A stretch of DNA of 46,628 bases. Source: Bacillota bacterium (GTDB taxonomy: Bacteria > Bacillota > Clostridia > Tissierellales > Peptoniphilaceae). The notes beneath the pieces are model-generated. The model saw only the letters and a program-made list of their open reading frames with translations, was not told the DNA's origin and searched no databases. Position numbers and translations under genes: made by a program. Each line of letters opens with the position of its first letter. Position 1 is the first letter of the stretch. This document shows, piece after piece, positions 24,931 to 33,682 of the stretch. Location: assembly GCA_023443025.1 (NCBI GenBank), contig JAEZWM010000040.1:1-46628 (forward strand). The letters are read 5' to 3'.

Positions 24931-25025
24931 TGGCAGTGAACGCAATAGTAAACCGCAAGATTATACTTTTCGTTTTGAGACAACGTTCCATTCCCAAACA
25001 CTTAACGAATACTATTTACTCTGTC
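24931..25025 (-). ncRNA. Tetrahydrofolate (THF) riboswitch
   Basis: The minus-strand leader of folT matches the THF-I consensus in order: GACAGAGTA, then CGTTAAGTGTTTGGGA with GG, then GTTGTC and ACGAA, then GCGG with TTTACTATTGCGTTCACTG. The junction and loop blocks are conserved in sequence, and the outer stem is partial. In Firmicutes this riboswitch sits before folT and shuts expression when reduced folates are plentiful. The stretch from 24930 to the folT ribosome site would form the expression platform, most likely acting on translation. Confidence 0.85.
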
Positions 25026-25044
25026 ATAATTTAATTATATAAAT

Positions 25045-25053
25045 ATTATACCA
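25045..25053 (-). promoter_or_regulatory. Extended -10 promoter for the riboswitch-folT transcript
   Basis: TGGTATAAT on the minus strand is an extended -10 element about 20 bases before the riboswitch. No convincing -35 is visible. Confidence 0.55.
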
Positions 25054-25094
25054 TATACTTCATGAAATATACATATACACAAAAAATTAGTCCA

Positions 25095-25907
25095 CTAATA
25101 ATCTTCTAAGAAATTATGTTTTTCTTTATTTTTTTCATATCCAAGTACCATGTCCAGATTGACATTTTCTGCAGCTCTAAATATCGAAATATCAAGATTT
25201 ACATGTTCTTTGTTGAGTTTCTCTATAAGCTCTTTGATATCAGCCCTTGTAGACCCGGTCTTTTTTGCAGCCACTGCACAAGCACAGTCTAGAGCCTGTA
25301 GCCCGGTGTTGTTAATCCAGCGTATGATGTATTCCTCTTTAACTAGGTATAAAGGTCTTATAATCTCCATATTTTCAAAGTTGTCCGATTTCAGTTTTGG
25401 CATCATAGTTTTAAAACAACCCGCTCTTAATACATTTAGCATCGTCGTTTCTATAACATCATTAAAATGGTGCCCTAGCGCCAGCTTATTGCAACCTAGC
25501 TTTTGAGCCTGAGAATAGAGCGCACCTCTTCTCATCCTTGCACACATATAGCAAGGATTGTCTCCTGAAATTTTATCCGCGACTTTAAATATATCCGTAT
25601 CGAAGATTTTAACAGGTATACCTAGATAATCACAATTTTCTTCCAGCCTAGTTCTATTCTCTTCAGCATAGCCCGGATCCATGGCAATAAATTCCAAATC
25701 AAATTTTACCGGTCCATGTTTCTGTATCTCTTGTAATAACTTGGCAAGTATCAAACTGTCTTTGCCTCCTGAAATAGCCGATGCTACTACATCCCCTTCA
25801 TTAATTAATTCGTATTCTTTAATCGCCTTAATAAATTTTGACCAAATATGTTTTCTATATGATTTTATTAAAGATCTTTCAATTTCATCTAAGCTTTTTA
25901 TTGTCAT
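25095..25907 (-). CDS. ttcA: TtcA-family PP-loop protein (tRNA 2-thiocytidine-type)
   Basis: 270 residues from the ATG at 25907, which has AGGAG upstream. The PP-loop ATPase motif is SGGKDS at 46-51. The TtcA-specific cysteines are C119-x2-C122 (NPCYMCARMRRGAL) and C208/C210 (ALDCAC), with LALGHHFNDVIETTMLN between them. TtcA enzymes bind a 4Fe-4S cluster through these cysteines and thiolate C32 of certain tRNAs. Many Firmicutes have several TtcA-like paralogs, so the exact nucleoside is not certain. It is third in the MBL-rlmH-ttcA direction, 43 bases after rlmH. Confidence 0.82.
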   Translation of the reverse strand: MTIKSLDEIERSLIKSYRKHIWSKFIKAIKEYELINEGDVVASAISGGKDSLILAKLLQEIQKHGPVKFDLEFIAMDPGYAEENRTRLEENCDYLGIPVKIFDTDIFKVADKISGDNPCYMCARMRRGALYSQAQKLGCNKLALGHHFNDVIETTMLNVLRAGCFKTMMPKLKSDNFENMEIIRPLYLVKEEYIIRWINNTGLQALDCACAVAAKKTGSTRADIKELIEKLNKEHVNLDISIFRAAENVNLDMVLGYEKNKEKHNFLEDY

Positions 25908-25950
25908 TTCCTCTCCTGTTTTTAGCATAAATATAGAGCAGTCGTCTGCT

Positions 25951-26430
25951 CTATTTATGATATGGTTCGTTGTTATTTATTTTAAATGCCCTGTATATTT
26001 GTTCAAGTAACATAACCCTGCATAGTTGATGTGGGAAGGTCATTTTTGAAAAGGATAGATTAAAATTAGCCCTTCTCTTTATTTCTTCACCAAGTCCATG
26101 AGAACTCCCAATTACAAATGTTATCGTGCTTTGACCCGTAACCATAATCTCAGAAATCTTCATCGCAAAATCTTCACTGGTCACCATTTGCCCTTCGATT
26201 ACCATCGCAATCACGTATTCACTATCGGAAATATGTTTTAAGATATTCTCTTGTTCCCTTAACAAACAGTTTTCTATCATCTTATCGGAAGCTTTTTCTG
26301 AAAGCTTTTCTTCAGCAACTTCAAAAACCTCAACTTTACCAAACCTACCCAGTCTTTTTCTGTATTCGGTAGCTGCATCCTTAAGGTATTGTTCTTTAAG
26401 ACTTCCGACAGCAATTATTTTAATCTTCAT
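25951..26430 (-). CDS. rlmH: 23S rRNA pseudouridine-1915 N3-methyltransferase
   Basis: 159 residues, the normal RlmH length. The SPOUT-fold knot motifs are FVIGSSHGLGEEIKRRANFNLSFSKMTFPHQLCRVMLLEQIYRAFKI and the hallmark C-terminal PYHK. RlmH methylates m3-pseudouridine 1915 in helix 69 of 23S rRNA. It follows the MBL gene by eight bases, the conserved neighbourhood in Firmicutes. Confidence 0.96.
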   Translation of the reverse strand: MKIKIIAVGSLKEQYLKDAATEYRKRLGRFGKVEVFEVAEEKLSEKASDKMIENCLLREQENILKHISDSEYVIAMVIEGQMVTSEDFAMKISEIMVTGQSTITFVIGSSHGLGEEIKRRANFNLSFSKMTFPHQLCRVMLLEQIYRAFKINNNEPYHK

Positions 26431-26438
26431 TTATACTC

Positions 26439-27227
26439 CTATAACTCAATTAACTTGCTTGGTGCATATCTACCTGCAACTTCAATTATCGCATCATTTT
26501 TAGTATCCAGTCCCAGTGAGGATAAATATTTAGTTACAGTACTATATGCTAAATCCGGAGTGTTGTTCTCTTCACTCAAATGACTCAAAAACACGGACTC
26601 TCCCATTCCGGTTAGCATATCACCAAGAATTTTCCCGCAATCTATATTGGAAAGATGACCTTTTAAGCCTCTTACTCTCTTTTTCAGCATTTCCGGATAC
26701 GGACCCGTCTCCAGCATTTTAGGGTCGTGGTTCGCTTCTAGAAAATATAAATCACTGCCTTTTATCTTGCTTTTCATCTCTTCTGAAACAAAACCTGTAT
26801 CGGTAAGTATAGAAAGCTTTTTGTTTTTCGACTCAATGACATAACCTACCGCTTCAACACTATCGTGATAAATGCTCATTGGATGTATGTCCAAGTCCCT
26901 GATTTCAAGATCTGAATCCGACTTAAACACAAAGATGTTTTCCTCCTTGATTTTTCCGATAGTCCTATCCATGGCAAGCCAGGTCTGATAATTAGCGAGT
27001 ATGGGAAGATTAAATCTTCTGGATAAAACGCCAACCCCTTTAGAATGGTCAGAATGCTCATGTGTGACCATAATAAAGTTGAGCTCTTCAGCCTTTACAC
27101 CAATACTCTGAAGTAGTTTTTGAACAGCTACACCACTTAGTCCGGCATCTATTAAAAATTTTGATTTTTCTGTTTCTACATATAATGAATTCCCACTGCT
27201 TCCGCTAGCAAGTGAACAAAATTTCAT
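26439..27227 (-). CDS. Metallo-beta-lactamase-fold hydrolase of the YycJ/WalJ group
   Basis: 262 residues. It starts KFCSLASGSSGNSLYVET with the zinc-binding THEHSDH motif (His56, His58, Asp60, His61) and later ILTDTGFV and HLS. YycJ/WalJ is a 5' exonuclease or DNA-handling MBL protein found with walRK in many Firmicutes. Here it is next to rlmH, as is common, but no walRK is in the window. Confidence 0.9.
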   Translation of the reverse strand: MKFCSLASGSSGNSLYVETEKSKFLIDAGLSGVAVQKLLQSIGVKAEELNFIMVTHEHSDHSKGVGVLSRRFNLPILANYQTWLAMDRTIGKIKEENIFVFKSDSDLEIRDLDIHPMSIYHDSVEAVGYVIESKNKKLSILTDTGFVSEEMKSKIKGSDLYFLEANHDPKMLETGPYPEMLKKRVRGLKGHLSNIDCGKILGDMLTGMGESVFLSHLSEENNTPDLAYSTVTKYLSSLGLDTKNDAIIEVAGRYAPSKLIEL

Positions 27228-27354
27228 AAACTACCTCCATTTCCATATACATTATATAGCAAAAAGTGGATTTTGTATAAGATTTTTTAATTTTTCACAA
27301 AAAATTCTTACTAAATGAAAAGATGTTTATGCTAGCCCCAATTAATTCATTTTT

Positions 27355-28461
27355 TTAGTAATTGTATTCAATCCTTAATTCCTCAGCTCTTTGCTTTCCT
27401 AAATGGGTTAATTTATAATACTTAAACACATCGTCAATTTCTACTTCACCAGAGTCGATTAGAGATCCTATTCTCTTTCTTGTCAGTGGCTTGCTCCAGC
27501 CTAGATGATCAGATATACTGTCTACTCCAAGTTCTGTTAATTCTTCTTCATCATTCGAATGATTGTATATGTGAAGAAGTATGATAGTATCGTTTAAATT
27601 CTTTAGTTTCCGTCTTTTTGTAATCGCTTGAGTTATCAAGCCTCCTCTATAAAAGACTACGGTCATAAGAAATGTTGATAAGCCACTCACTGCAGCAGCT
27701 CCGGACATAGATACATTAAAAAGATTTGATATTCCAAATCCTATTAAACTATTCAAGGTCCCGTAAATAACAGAAACTATTATCGTAATTTTAAGATCTT
27801 TAGTTATAAGATAACTGCTCGCTGCAGGTGCTATCATAAATGAAATCACTAGAATTGCACCAATCGTATCAAAGGCTGTAACTGTATTGAATGAAGTAAT
27901 CATCATCAGAGTATAAAAGATAATTCTTGTCTTTATACCTGTAAGCTTAGCATATTCTTCATCAAATGTCGCAAGTTTTATCTCTTTGAAAAATAATATA
28001 AGCAGCACTATATTGATTATTAAAAGAAAACTCATATGCACAGTTTTTACAGGAAGATCAAAACCCATAAAGTTCATTCTATTTAATGGTTGAAAGAGAA
28101 TTTCTCCTAAGAGAACTACTTCGGTGTCGATATGTGCATTCCTAATAAATTTACTAATAAGCACTATTGCCAAAGCAAAAAATATAGTGTATACAATGCC
28201 AATAGCATGATCTCTTTTAATACTCAGGCCATTCGATATCTTTTCGACAAAATAGACAGTTATGATACCAAAAAGAGCTGCTCCTACCTGCAACAAGGGC
28301 GAACCTACCTCTCTAACAATAAAGAAAGCTAAAACTATCCCTAGGAGGACAGAGTGACTGATTGCATCCGCTATCATCGAAATCCGTCTTAGAACTAAAA
28401 AAGTTCCATTAATTGCACAAAGCGTTGATGTCAGTACCAGTATAATTAAAACCTCAAACAT
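27355..28461 (-). CDS. Metal ABC transporter permease with C-terminal winged-helix domain
   Basis: 368 residues. Residues 1-275 form an eight-to-nine-helix ABC-3 family permease (NGTFLVLRRISMIADAISHSVLLGIVLAFF; FDEEYAKLTGIKTRIIFYTLM; GAILVISFMIAPAASSYLITKDL). From about residue 285 a soluble winged-helix domain follows (NDTIILLHIYNHSND...LGWSKPLTRKRIGSLIDSGEVEIDDVFKYYKLTHLGKQRAEEL). It resembles the DNA-binding/metal-sensor half of DtxR/MntR proteins, as in TroD-like permeases. The tail could regulate transport by sensing metal in the cytoplasm. It overlaps the preceding permease gene by eight bases. Confidence 0.87.
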   Translation of the reverse strand: MFEVLIILVLTSTLCAINGTFLVLRRISMIADAISHSVLLGIVLAFFIVREVGSPLLQVGAALFGIITVYFVEKISNGLSIKRDHAIGIVYTIFFALAIVLISKFIRNAHIDTEVVLLGEILFQPLNRMNFMGFDLPVKTVHMSFLLIINIVLLILFFKEIKLATFDEEYAKLTGIKTRIIFYTLMMITSFNTVTAFDTIGAILVISFMIAPAASSYLITKDLKITIIVSVIYGTLNSLIGFGISNLFNVSMSGAAAVSGLSTFLMTVVFYRGGLITQAITKRRKLKNLNDTIILLHIYNHSNDEEELTELGVDSISDHLGWSKPLTRKRIGSLIDSGEVEIDDVFKYYKLTHLGKQRAEELRIEYNY

Positions 28462-29317
28462 TTAATCTCCTCCTTCTAACTACTCCCTTAGGGGATATAA
28501 TTGAAGAGATTATAAATATAGATCCCATGACGAGAATTATCGTAGCACCTGTGGATAGACCTTTAGATACCGAGCTTAAGTATGACCCGATTAATGTGCT
28601 TACAAGAGTTAACAAAGCCGAATACAGCATGTTTATTCTAAATTTATCGGTCCATAGCGAAGCCGTTATCGTTGGTATTATTAAAAAACTTGAGATTAGG
28701 ATTGCTCCCACAAGTTTCAGACCCGCCGAGATTATCATAATCATCAATATCATAAGGATGGCTTTAAGCAGTTTTAAATTCAAGCCAATCATATATGCAT
28801 ATTCTTCGTCAAAAATAAAAACCTTTAATTCTTTATAAAAAAGCAATATACAAGCTATTGTAATTAACGAAATCCCGACAATATAGTAAAGTTCGTTTTT
28901 CATAATATATGCTGCTTGTCCAAAAATATAATTCGATAAACCGGCTTGTAATTGTGGTGAATAACTAGGATTGCCTGAGATATGACTTCTTAACAGTAGC
29001 CCAGCTCCAAAAAAACCCGACAGTACTATCGCAAGCATAGCATCGCTACCCACTTTTGTATTACTTGAGATTACTTCTATTAAAAAATACGCAATTGCAC
29101 CCGTAATTGCAGCTCCGATGATTAACAAACCCGGATTTTTACTTCCAAAGATCATAAAAACGATGATCACACCCGGAAATGCCGAGTGGCCAATGGCATC
29201 ACCCACAAGGCTTTGCCCTTTATTGACTGCAAGTACGCCAACCATTGAGGAAGCTATTCCTAATAGTGATGTTCCTATTGCAACTATTATGAATGAGTAT
29301 GAGGTAAGTATATCCAT
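28454..29317 (-). CDS. Metal ABC transporter permease (ABC-3 family)
   Basis: 288 residues from the ATG at 29317, which overlaps the ATPase stop by one base; another ATG six codons into the longer reading frame is possible. Helical permease with the family blocks GIASSMVGVLAVNKGQSLVGDAIGHSAFPGVII and FDEEYAYMIGLNLKLLKAILM...GAILISSFLIIPTITASLWT. It lacks the winged-helix tail of its partner. The two permeases probably form a heterodimeric channel for Mn2+ or Zn2+. Confidence 0.9.
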   Translation of the reverse strand: MDILTSYSFIIVAIGTSLLGIASSMVGVLAVNKGQSLVGDAIGHSAFPGVIIVFMIFGSKNPGLLIIGAAITGAIAYFLIEVISSNTKVGSDAMLAIVLSGFFGAGLLLRSHISGNPSYSPQLQAGLSNYIFGQAAYIMKNELYYIVGISLITIACILLFYKELKVFIFDEEYAYMIGLNLKLLKAILMILMIMIISAGLKLVGAILISSFLIIPTITASLWTDKFRINMLYSALLTLVSTLIGSYLSSVSKGLSTGATIILVMGSIFIISSIISPKGVVRRRRLNV

Positions 29318-30030
29318 CATCTCCCTCCATAACAAAGGTCTATATTTTTATCATTAAAAACACGCTCAACAGTTCCATCTGCAATTATCCTTTTGTTTAT
29401 CATAACTATATGATCGAAGTTACCTTCTATGGTACTGTGATCATGATGGACAACAATTAAGGTTTTTCCAAACTTTTTTAATTCTTTAAACTTATTCATT
29501 ATAATCTCTTCAGTTTTAACATCAAGACCCTTTAGGGGCTCGTCCATAAAGTATAGTTCGGCATCTTGGCAAATAGCCCTTGCAAAGAAAACCCTCTGCT
29601 TTTGGCCTCCTGATAGCTCGGATATTTGTCGATCTTGAAAGTCTGTAAGTCCCATCTCATGTATTGCATCCAGTGCTTTCTTCTTGTCCTCAGCATTGAT
29701 TTTTTTAAATAAGCCTGCGTGTACATATCTACCCATTAAGACCACGTCTTTTACAGTAACAGGAAAGTCCCAGTTAACAGTTTCAGTCTGAGGAATGTAT
29801 GCTATCTTTTTTAATGATTTCTCTACATCTTCACCAAATACTTTCACACTGCCGGAAAGAGGTTTAATTAGACCTAGTATTCCCTTAATTAAAGTAGATT
29901 TCCCGGCTCCATTTGGGCCAATAATCGCCGTGATTGAGTTAGTTATAAAGTTCAAATCCACATCAAAAACCACAGGTTTTTCTAAATAAGCAATTGAAAA
30001 ATCCTCTATACTAACAATTGCATTTTTCAT
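29317..30030 (-). CDS. Metal ABC transporter ATP-binding protein
   Basis: 237 residues. Walker A is GPNGAGKST, the Q-loop lies in IAYIPQTETVNWDFPVTVKDVVLMGRY (the typical metal-importer form), the signature is LSGGQKQR, and Walker B with catalytic Glu is AELYFMDEP. An H-loop His is in VHHD. It energises import for the two permeases. It starts 14 bases after the binding-protein gene. Confidence 0.93.
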   Translation of the reverse strand: MKNAIVSIEDFSIAYLEKPVVFDVDLNFITNSITAIIGPNGAGKSTLIKGILGLIKPLSGSVKVFGEDVEKSLKKIAYIPQTETVNWDFPVTVKDVVLMGRYVHAGLFKKINAEDKKKALDAIHEMGLTDFQDRQISELSGGQKQRVFFARAICQDAELYFMDEPLKGLDVKTEEIIMNKFKELKKFGKTLIVVHHDHSTIEGNFDHIVMINKRIIADGTVERVFNDKNIDLCYGGR

Positions 30031-30044
30031 TAAATCACACTTTC

Positions 30045-30974
30045 TTATTTCAGATTATTCGATATAAGCTCTACATTATGCTTATACATATCGATAAAAT
30101 TATCTCCCGTTTCACCTTCAGGCGCTAACGAGTCAGAGAAAAGTTCATTCCCCTCTCCCGAGATTACTTTTACATCCCAAGACTTGCTTTTAACTATCTC
30201 TTTAAGCTTTTCCATCCTTTGTGGATCTGTTGTTGTTTCAGCAAAAATTGCTTTGATTTTCTTATCCGCAATTAGTGATGCAGTATCTTCCAAATCTTTA
30301 TTAGCAACCTCTGACTCAGTGCTGACTCCCTGAGGCGCTACCACTTCAATATTGTAGTACCTGCCAAAATAATTAAAAGCATCATGTGGAGTTACCAGAT
30401 ATCTACTCTCATTTGGTATTTGAGACAATTGCTTTTTATTTTCATTATCCAATTCATCAATCTGTTTAAAATATGATTCTAAATTCTTACCAATCTCGTT
30501 TGCATGCTCAGGTAGAAGTTCTTCTAAGCTTTGAGCGGCAACTCCCATGGCCTTTTTATAAAGATTCAAGTCAAACCAAAAGTGTGGATCTACTACGGTT
30601 TCACCATCATCATCCATGATAGTAGTATCCTCGTCCGTAAATTCTTTAGTTATACTAACTCCGTTTTTCTCAAGTATATCAACCATCTTTCCTTCAAAGT
30701 GAAGCCCATGATATAGTAGCAGGTCTGCGTTTTTTACCTTGTCTAAATCTTCAGGCTTTGCAACGTAAACATGAGGATCCTCACCAGCAGGGATGATCAT
30801 TTTCCTATCAACAAAATCATCAGCCAGTACTTTTACCATATCGTTAATAAATGAGGTCGATGAAGTAACTACAGGCTTATTATTTTCCTTACCTACATTT
30901 ACATCTTCAGCTTTTGTATTGCAAGCTCCAAGAGCCAAAATAAGAGCTAGACACATAATTATTATTTTTTTCAT
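30045..30974 (-). CDS. Metal-binding lipoprotein of an Mn/Zn ABC importer (cluster A-I)
   Basis: 309 residues with lipobox L15-G16-A17-C18 (LALGACNTK). The ligand positions are those of TroA/PsaA/MntC: His68 in GEDPHVYV, His131 in VVDPHFWFDL, Glu in IFAETTTDPQ and an Asp near the C-terminal GDNFIDMYKHNV. ZnuA proteins carry a His-rich loop; here the corresponding loop is acidic (DEDTTIMDDDGETVVDP). That, with the MntR/DtxR-like operator, leans to manganese but does not prove it. It is the first gene of the four-gene importer operon. Confidence 0.9.
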   Translation of the reverse strand: MKKIIIMCLALILALGACNTKAEDVNVGKENNKPVVTSSTSFINDMVKVLADDFVDRKMIIPAGEDPHVYVAKPEDLDKVKNADLLLYHGLHFEGKMVDILEKNGVSITKEFTDEDTTIMDDDGETVVDPHFWFDLNLYKKAMGVAAQSLEELLPEHANEIGKNLESYFKQIDELDNENKKQLSQIPNESRYLVTPHDAFNYFGRYYNIEVVAPQGVSTESEVANKDLEDTASLIADKKIKAIFAETTTDPQRMEKLKEIVKSKSWDVKVISGEGNELFSDSLAPEGETGDNFIDMYKHNVELISNNLK

Positions 30975-30994
30975 AGCATTCTCCTAATTTTATT

Positions 30995-31050
30995 TTAGTT
31001 AGTCGTAACTAACTTATTGTAAGTATAACATCCTTCTTTTAAATTTGCAA
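30995..31050 (-). promoter_or_regulatory. Metal-importer promoter with DtxR/MntR-like operator
   Basis: On the minus strand TTGCAA (31050-31045), 17 bases, TATACT (31027-31022). From the transcription start onward, 31015-30995 holds an inverted repeat with arms AGTTAG and CTAACT around a near-symmetric TACGA-type centre. It resembles DtxR/IdeR/MntR boxes of the TTAGGTTAGCCTAACC type. Metal-dependent repression of import would follow. Confidence 0.75.
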
Positions 31051-31146
31051 CAAATTTAGACAACGAAAATTTTTTCTATTATCTTTTTTATTATCGTGAT
31101 ATAATTTAACTACAATAAAGTCTCAAAGTAAACTTAGGAGGTTATG

Positions 31147-32208
31147 ATGAAAATTTTTGATAGAATGATAGAACATGATTATGAACAAGTGGTTTTTTGT
31201 CAGGATAAGGACACAGGATTAAAGGCAATAATTTGTATTCACGACACCACACTTGGACCTGCACTTGGAGGATGCAGAATACTTGATTATGAAACTGAAG
31301 ACGAAGCACTTAATGATGTACTTAGATTAGCACGTGGAATGACATATAAAAACGCAGCAGCAGGCTTAGATTTAGGTGGTGGTAAATCCGTAATATTAGG
31401 AAATCCTGAAGAGATAAAGAGTGAAGCACTTTTCAGAGTCTTCGGTAGATTCGTAGAAGGCTTAAACGGCAGATATCTTACTGCAGAAGATGTAAACTCA
31501 ACTACCGCTGATATGGACTTAGTAAATCTCGAAACAGAAAACGTGGTGGGAATTGAGCACAAGAGCGGAAACCCGGCTCCTGTAACAGCATTCGGAACCT
31601 TTAGAGGAATCCAAGCAGCTGCCAACGAGGTCTATGGTTCTGACGATTTAAAAGGTAAAACAGTTGCTATCCAAGGACTAGGATCAGTTGGATATTATCT
31701 ATCAGAACTGCTTGTAAATGCCGGTGCTAAGTTAATCGTTACAGATATTAAAAAACTGGCAATAGATAGAATCGTTTCGGAGTTTGGCGCAGAAGCCGTT
31801 GCACCGGATGAAATCTACGACGCCGACTGCGATATATTCGCACCTTGTGCAATGGGAGCAGTCATAAACGACTTTACCGTGGATAGATTAAAATGTAAGA
31901 TCGTTGCAGGAAGTGCAAACAACCAACTTGCTGAAAATGTCCACGGAGATATGCTGGATCAAAAAGGCATTCTTTATGTACCGGATTATGTAATTAACAG
32001 TGGCGGTGCAATCAATGTTGCACAAGAGATGAAAGGTTACGATAAAGAAAGAGCAATGCAGTCTGCATCGAAAATCTACGATGCTTGTGCAAGAGTATTT
32101 GCAATTGCTAAAGAAGAAGAAATCCCAACATATAAGGCAGCAGATAAAATGGCCGAAGAGAGAATTCAGTCATTAGTGGCAGTTAAGAGAATCCTTCCAC
32201 ATAAATAA
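31147..32208 (+). CDS. Leucine/valine/phenylalanine dehydrogenase family protein
   Basis: 353 residues from the second ATG (31147), five bases after AGGAGG. The dimerisation/substrate domain has LGPALGGCRI and AAAGLDLGGGKSVILG, with the catalytic Lys in the GGGKS block, as in leucine dehydrogenases. The NAD-binding domain has VAIQGLGSVGYYLSELLVNAGAKLIVTDI, with Asp selecting NAD. VAGSANNQL and YVPDYVINSGGAINVAQE are also typical of leucine dehydrogenases. It reversibly deaminates branched-chain amino acids to 2-oxo acids. It is monocistronic, closed by a terminator. Confidence 0.9.
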   Translation: MKIFDRMIEHDYEQVVFCQDKDTGLKAIICIHDTTLGPALGGCRILDYETEDEALNDVLRLARGMTYKNAAAGLDLGGGKSVILGNPEEIKSEALFRVFGRFVEGLNGRYLTAEDVNSTTADMDLVNLETENVVGIEHKSGNPAPVTAFGTFRGIQAAANEVYGSDDLKGKTVAIQGLGSVGYYLSELLVNAGAKLIVTDIKKLAIDRIVSEFGAEAVAPDEIYDADCDIFAPCAMGAVINDFTVDRLKCKIVAGSANNQLAENVHGDMLDQKGILYVPDYVINSGGAINVAQEMKGYDKERAMQSASKIYDACARVFAIAKEEEIPTYKAADKMAEERIQSLVAVKRILPHK

Positions 32209-32210
32209 AA

Positions 32211-32250
32211 ACAACTCCCCGTAAATCCAATAGGAATTCGGGGAGTTTTC
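32211..32250 (+). terminator. Terminator of the leucine dehydrogenase-type gene
   Basis: AACTCCCCG and CGGGGAGTT form a perfect nine-pair stem around an 18-base loop containing ATCC/GGAAT, followed by TTTTC. Confidence 0.8.
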
Positions 32251-32380
32251 TATTTTAATAACTGATTATTTATCATGTTTAATAATAAATTATAAAAATC
32301 ATTGGTAATCCATATTTTATGGTATAATTCGATTAAAACGTGTATAAAAGTCACAAATAAATCTGATGGGGTTATTAATT

Positions 32381-32560
32381 ATGCTTAAAGAATTAAAAAA
32401 ATCAATTTATATAGCTTATCCGGTTATATTATCATTAATCTTAAGTAATTTTTTATATGAACTTGGTATCGAATCACTTTTAATGCGGCTACTGATTGTA
32501 ATTCCTATAATTGTTCTCGTAGACTCTTTATTAGAAAAACTCAAATTCAAGTTATGGTAG
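32381..32560 (+). CDS. Small hydrophobic protein
   Basis: 59 residues from the ATG at 32381 (five more if the ATG at 32366 is used; GATGGGG is the only ribosome-site-like sequence). Two hydrophobic segments (IYIAYPVILSLILSNFLY and LLMRLLIVIPIIVLVDSLL) with a lysine-rich end. Not recognised. Confidence 0.5.
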   Translation: MLKELKKSIYIAYPVILSLILSNFLYELGIESLLMRLLIVIPIIVLVDSLLEKLKFKLW

Positions 32561-32647
32561 GATGCATTTATAATATCGTCTTTTAATAGTGTATTGATAT
32601 TAGAGCTAAATTTATCTTAAACATCCTCTTTGGAAATAAAAGCAGCT

Positions 32648-33529
32648 CTATCCTTTATTTTCCCTTTTAACTCTAGTCTTAATATCGCTTAATACTTCGC
32701 TATATTTTTCAGATTTTAAATTTGGAAATGCATTGACAAGTCTTTTAAGTCCCGGAAGCTTCACATCTCTTTCGTTATGAATTCTAGTTCTAATCTCTGC
32801 AAGTTTAGTTCTGGCTTTACTAATTTCTTCCAACCTCAGTGCCCTATCACCTTCAAGCTTGGATATAAACTTTTCTAAACCTTCGCCTAACTCATCGATA
32901 AAGGGCCTGTTCTTATCTATTAAGTCCTCAACCTTTACAGTTCTTTTATAAATTCTATATCCTAAATCATTTGATAATGCTTTCATATCTTTAGCTACTT
33001 TATCCATCCTTACAAGCTTAAGTCTTAACTTGTAAAGAGTTTGAGCTGTAACTATAAAATCAATTAATAAAAGCGCATAAAAAACTACGAAAACAAAAAT
33101 CAATAAACTATGATTTATAACACCCACAAACCTCGCAATTGTAGGCTGAATAAAATGAACTATTAAAACACAAAATATTCCCCAATATAAAGAAAAACTC
33201 AAACATATGTATCCACTTAGATTAAATTTTATGTCCGAATAATCCCACCATCTGGTATGAAAAACCTTCTCTAAAACAAATCCCGTAATATATTCCAGCA
33301 CACTGCAAACTATAACCGAACCAATAAAAAGAACGGGAATATTATTATTTAAAGGTTCAAGTAACAGTAAAACAAAGACCATTCCAAATCCGTAAATCGG
33401 ACAGACCGGTCCATTTAACATCCCTCTATTTACAAACTTTTTCTCTTTGAATCCAGCATACGCAACTTCCAACATCCAGCCTCCAAGTGCATAGATAACA
33501 AAATACGCCAGTACATTTTCTATATTCAT
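32648..33529 (-). CDS. CmpB-type putative ABC transporter permease protein (PF06541-like)
   Basis: 293 residues from the ATG at 33529, preceded by AGAAGGGG; upstream in-frame codons lack a ribosome site and look non-coding. The N-terminal two thirds are membrane helices with the family pattern YALGGWMLEVAYAGFKEKKFVNRGMLNGPVCPIYGFGMV, then SVLEYITGFVLEKVFHTRWWDYSDIKFNLSGYICLSFSLYWG. The C-terminal third is a charged, probably coiled-coil region. The family name implies ABC transport, but evidence is weak and function is unknown. It is the last chromosomal gene before the integrated element. Confidence 0.82.
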   Translation of the reverse strand: MNIENVLAYFVIYALGGWMLEVAYAGFKEKKFVNRGMLNGPVCPIYGFGMVFVLLLLEPLNNNIPVLFIGSVIVCSVLEYITGFVLEKVFHTRWWDYSDIKFNLSGYICLSFSLYWGIFCVLIVHFIQPTIARFVGVINHSLLIFVFVVFYALLLIDFIVTAQTLYKLRLKLVRMDKVAKDMKALSNDLGYRIYKRTVKVEDLIDKNRPFIDELGEGLEKFISKLEGDRALRLEEISKARTKLAEIRTRIHNERDVKLPGLKRLVNAFPNLKSEKYSEVLSDIKTRVKRENKG

Positions 33530-33626
33530 GTGAAACCCCTTCTTAACTAAAATAGAGCATAATGCCCTTGTACAAAATTCACTCAAATTCATAAAACACA
33601 ATATATTCATTTTAAAAAGCAAAAAA

Positions 33627-33644
33627 ACGGCGAATTATCGCCGT
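33627..33644 (-). terminator. Chromosomal terminator of the interrupted tRNA gene
   Basis: On the minus strand ACGGCGA, TAAT, TCGCCGT is followed by a run of T. It lies four bases past the CCA end of the tRNA remnant, exactly where a tRNA terminator is expected. Confidence 0.85.
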
Positions 33645-33648
33645 ATGT

Positions 33649-33682
33649 TGGTGGGCCATGCTGGACTCGAACCAGCGACCTC
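33649..33682 (-). tRNA. 3' end of a tRNA gene: attachment site of the integrated element
   Basis: On the minus strand the sequence reads GAGGTC, a complete T-arm (GCTGG-TTCGAGT-CCAGC), then the acceptor strand ATGGCCC and CCA. The anticodon arm, D-arm and 5' acceptor strand (expected GGGCCAT) are missing; unrelated AT-rich DNA begins after about 33682. This is the typical scar when an element integrates into the 3' part of a tRNA gene and carries a copy that restores the gene at its other end. The acceptor and T-arm resemble tRNA-Ile of related bacteria, but without the anticodon the identity is uncertain. Confidence 0.88.
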
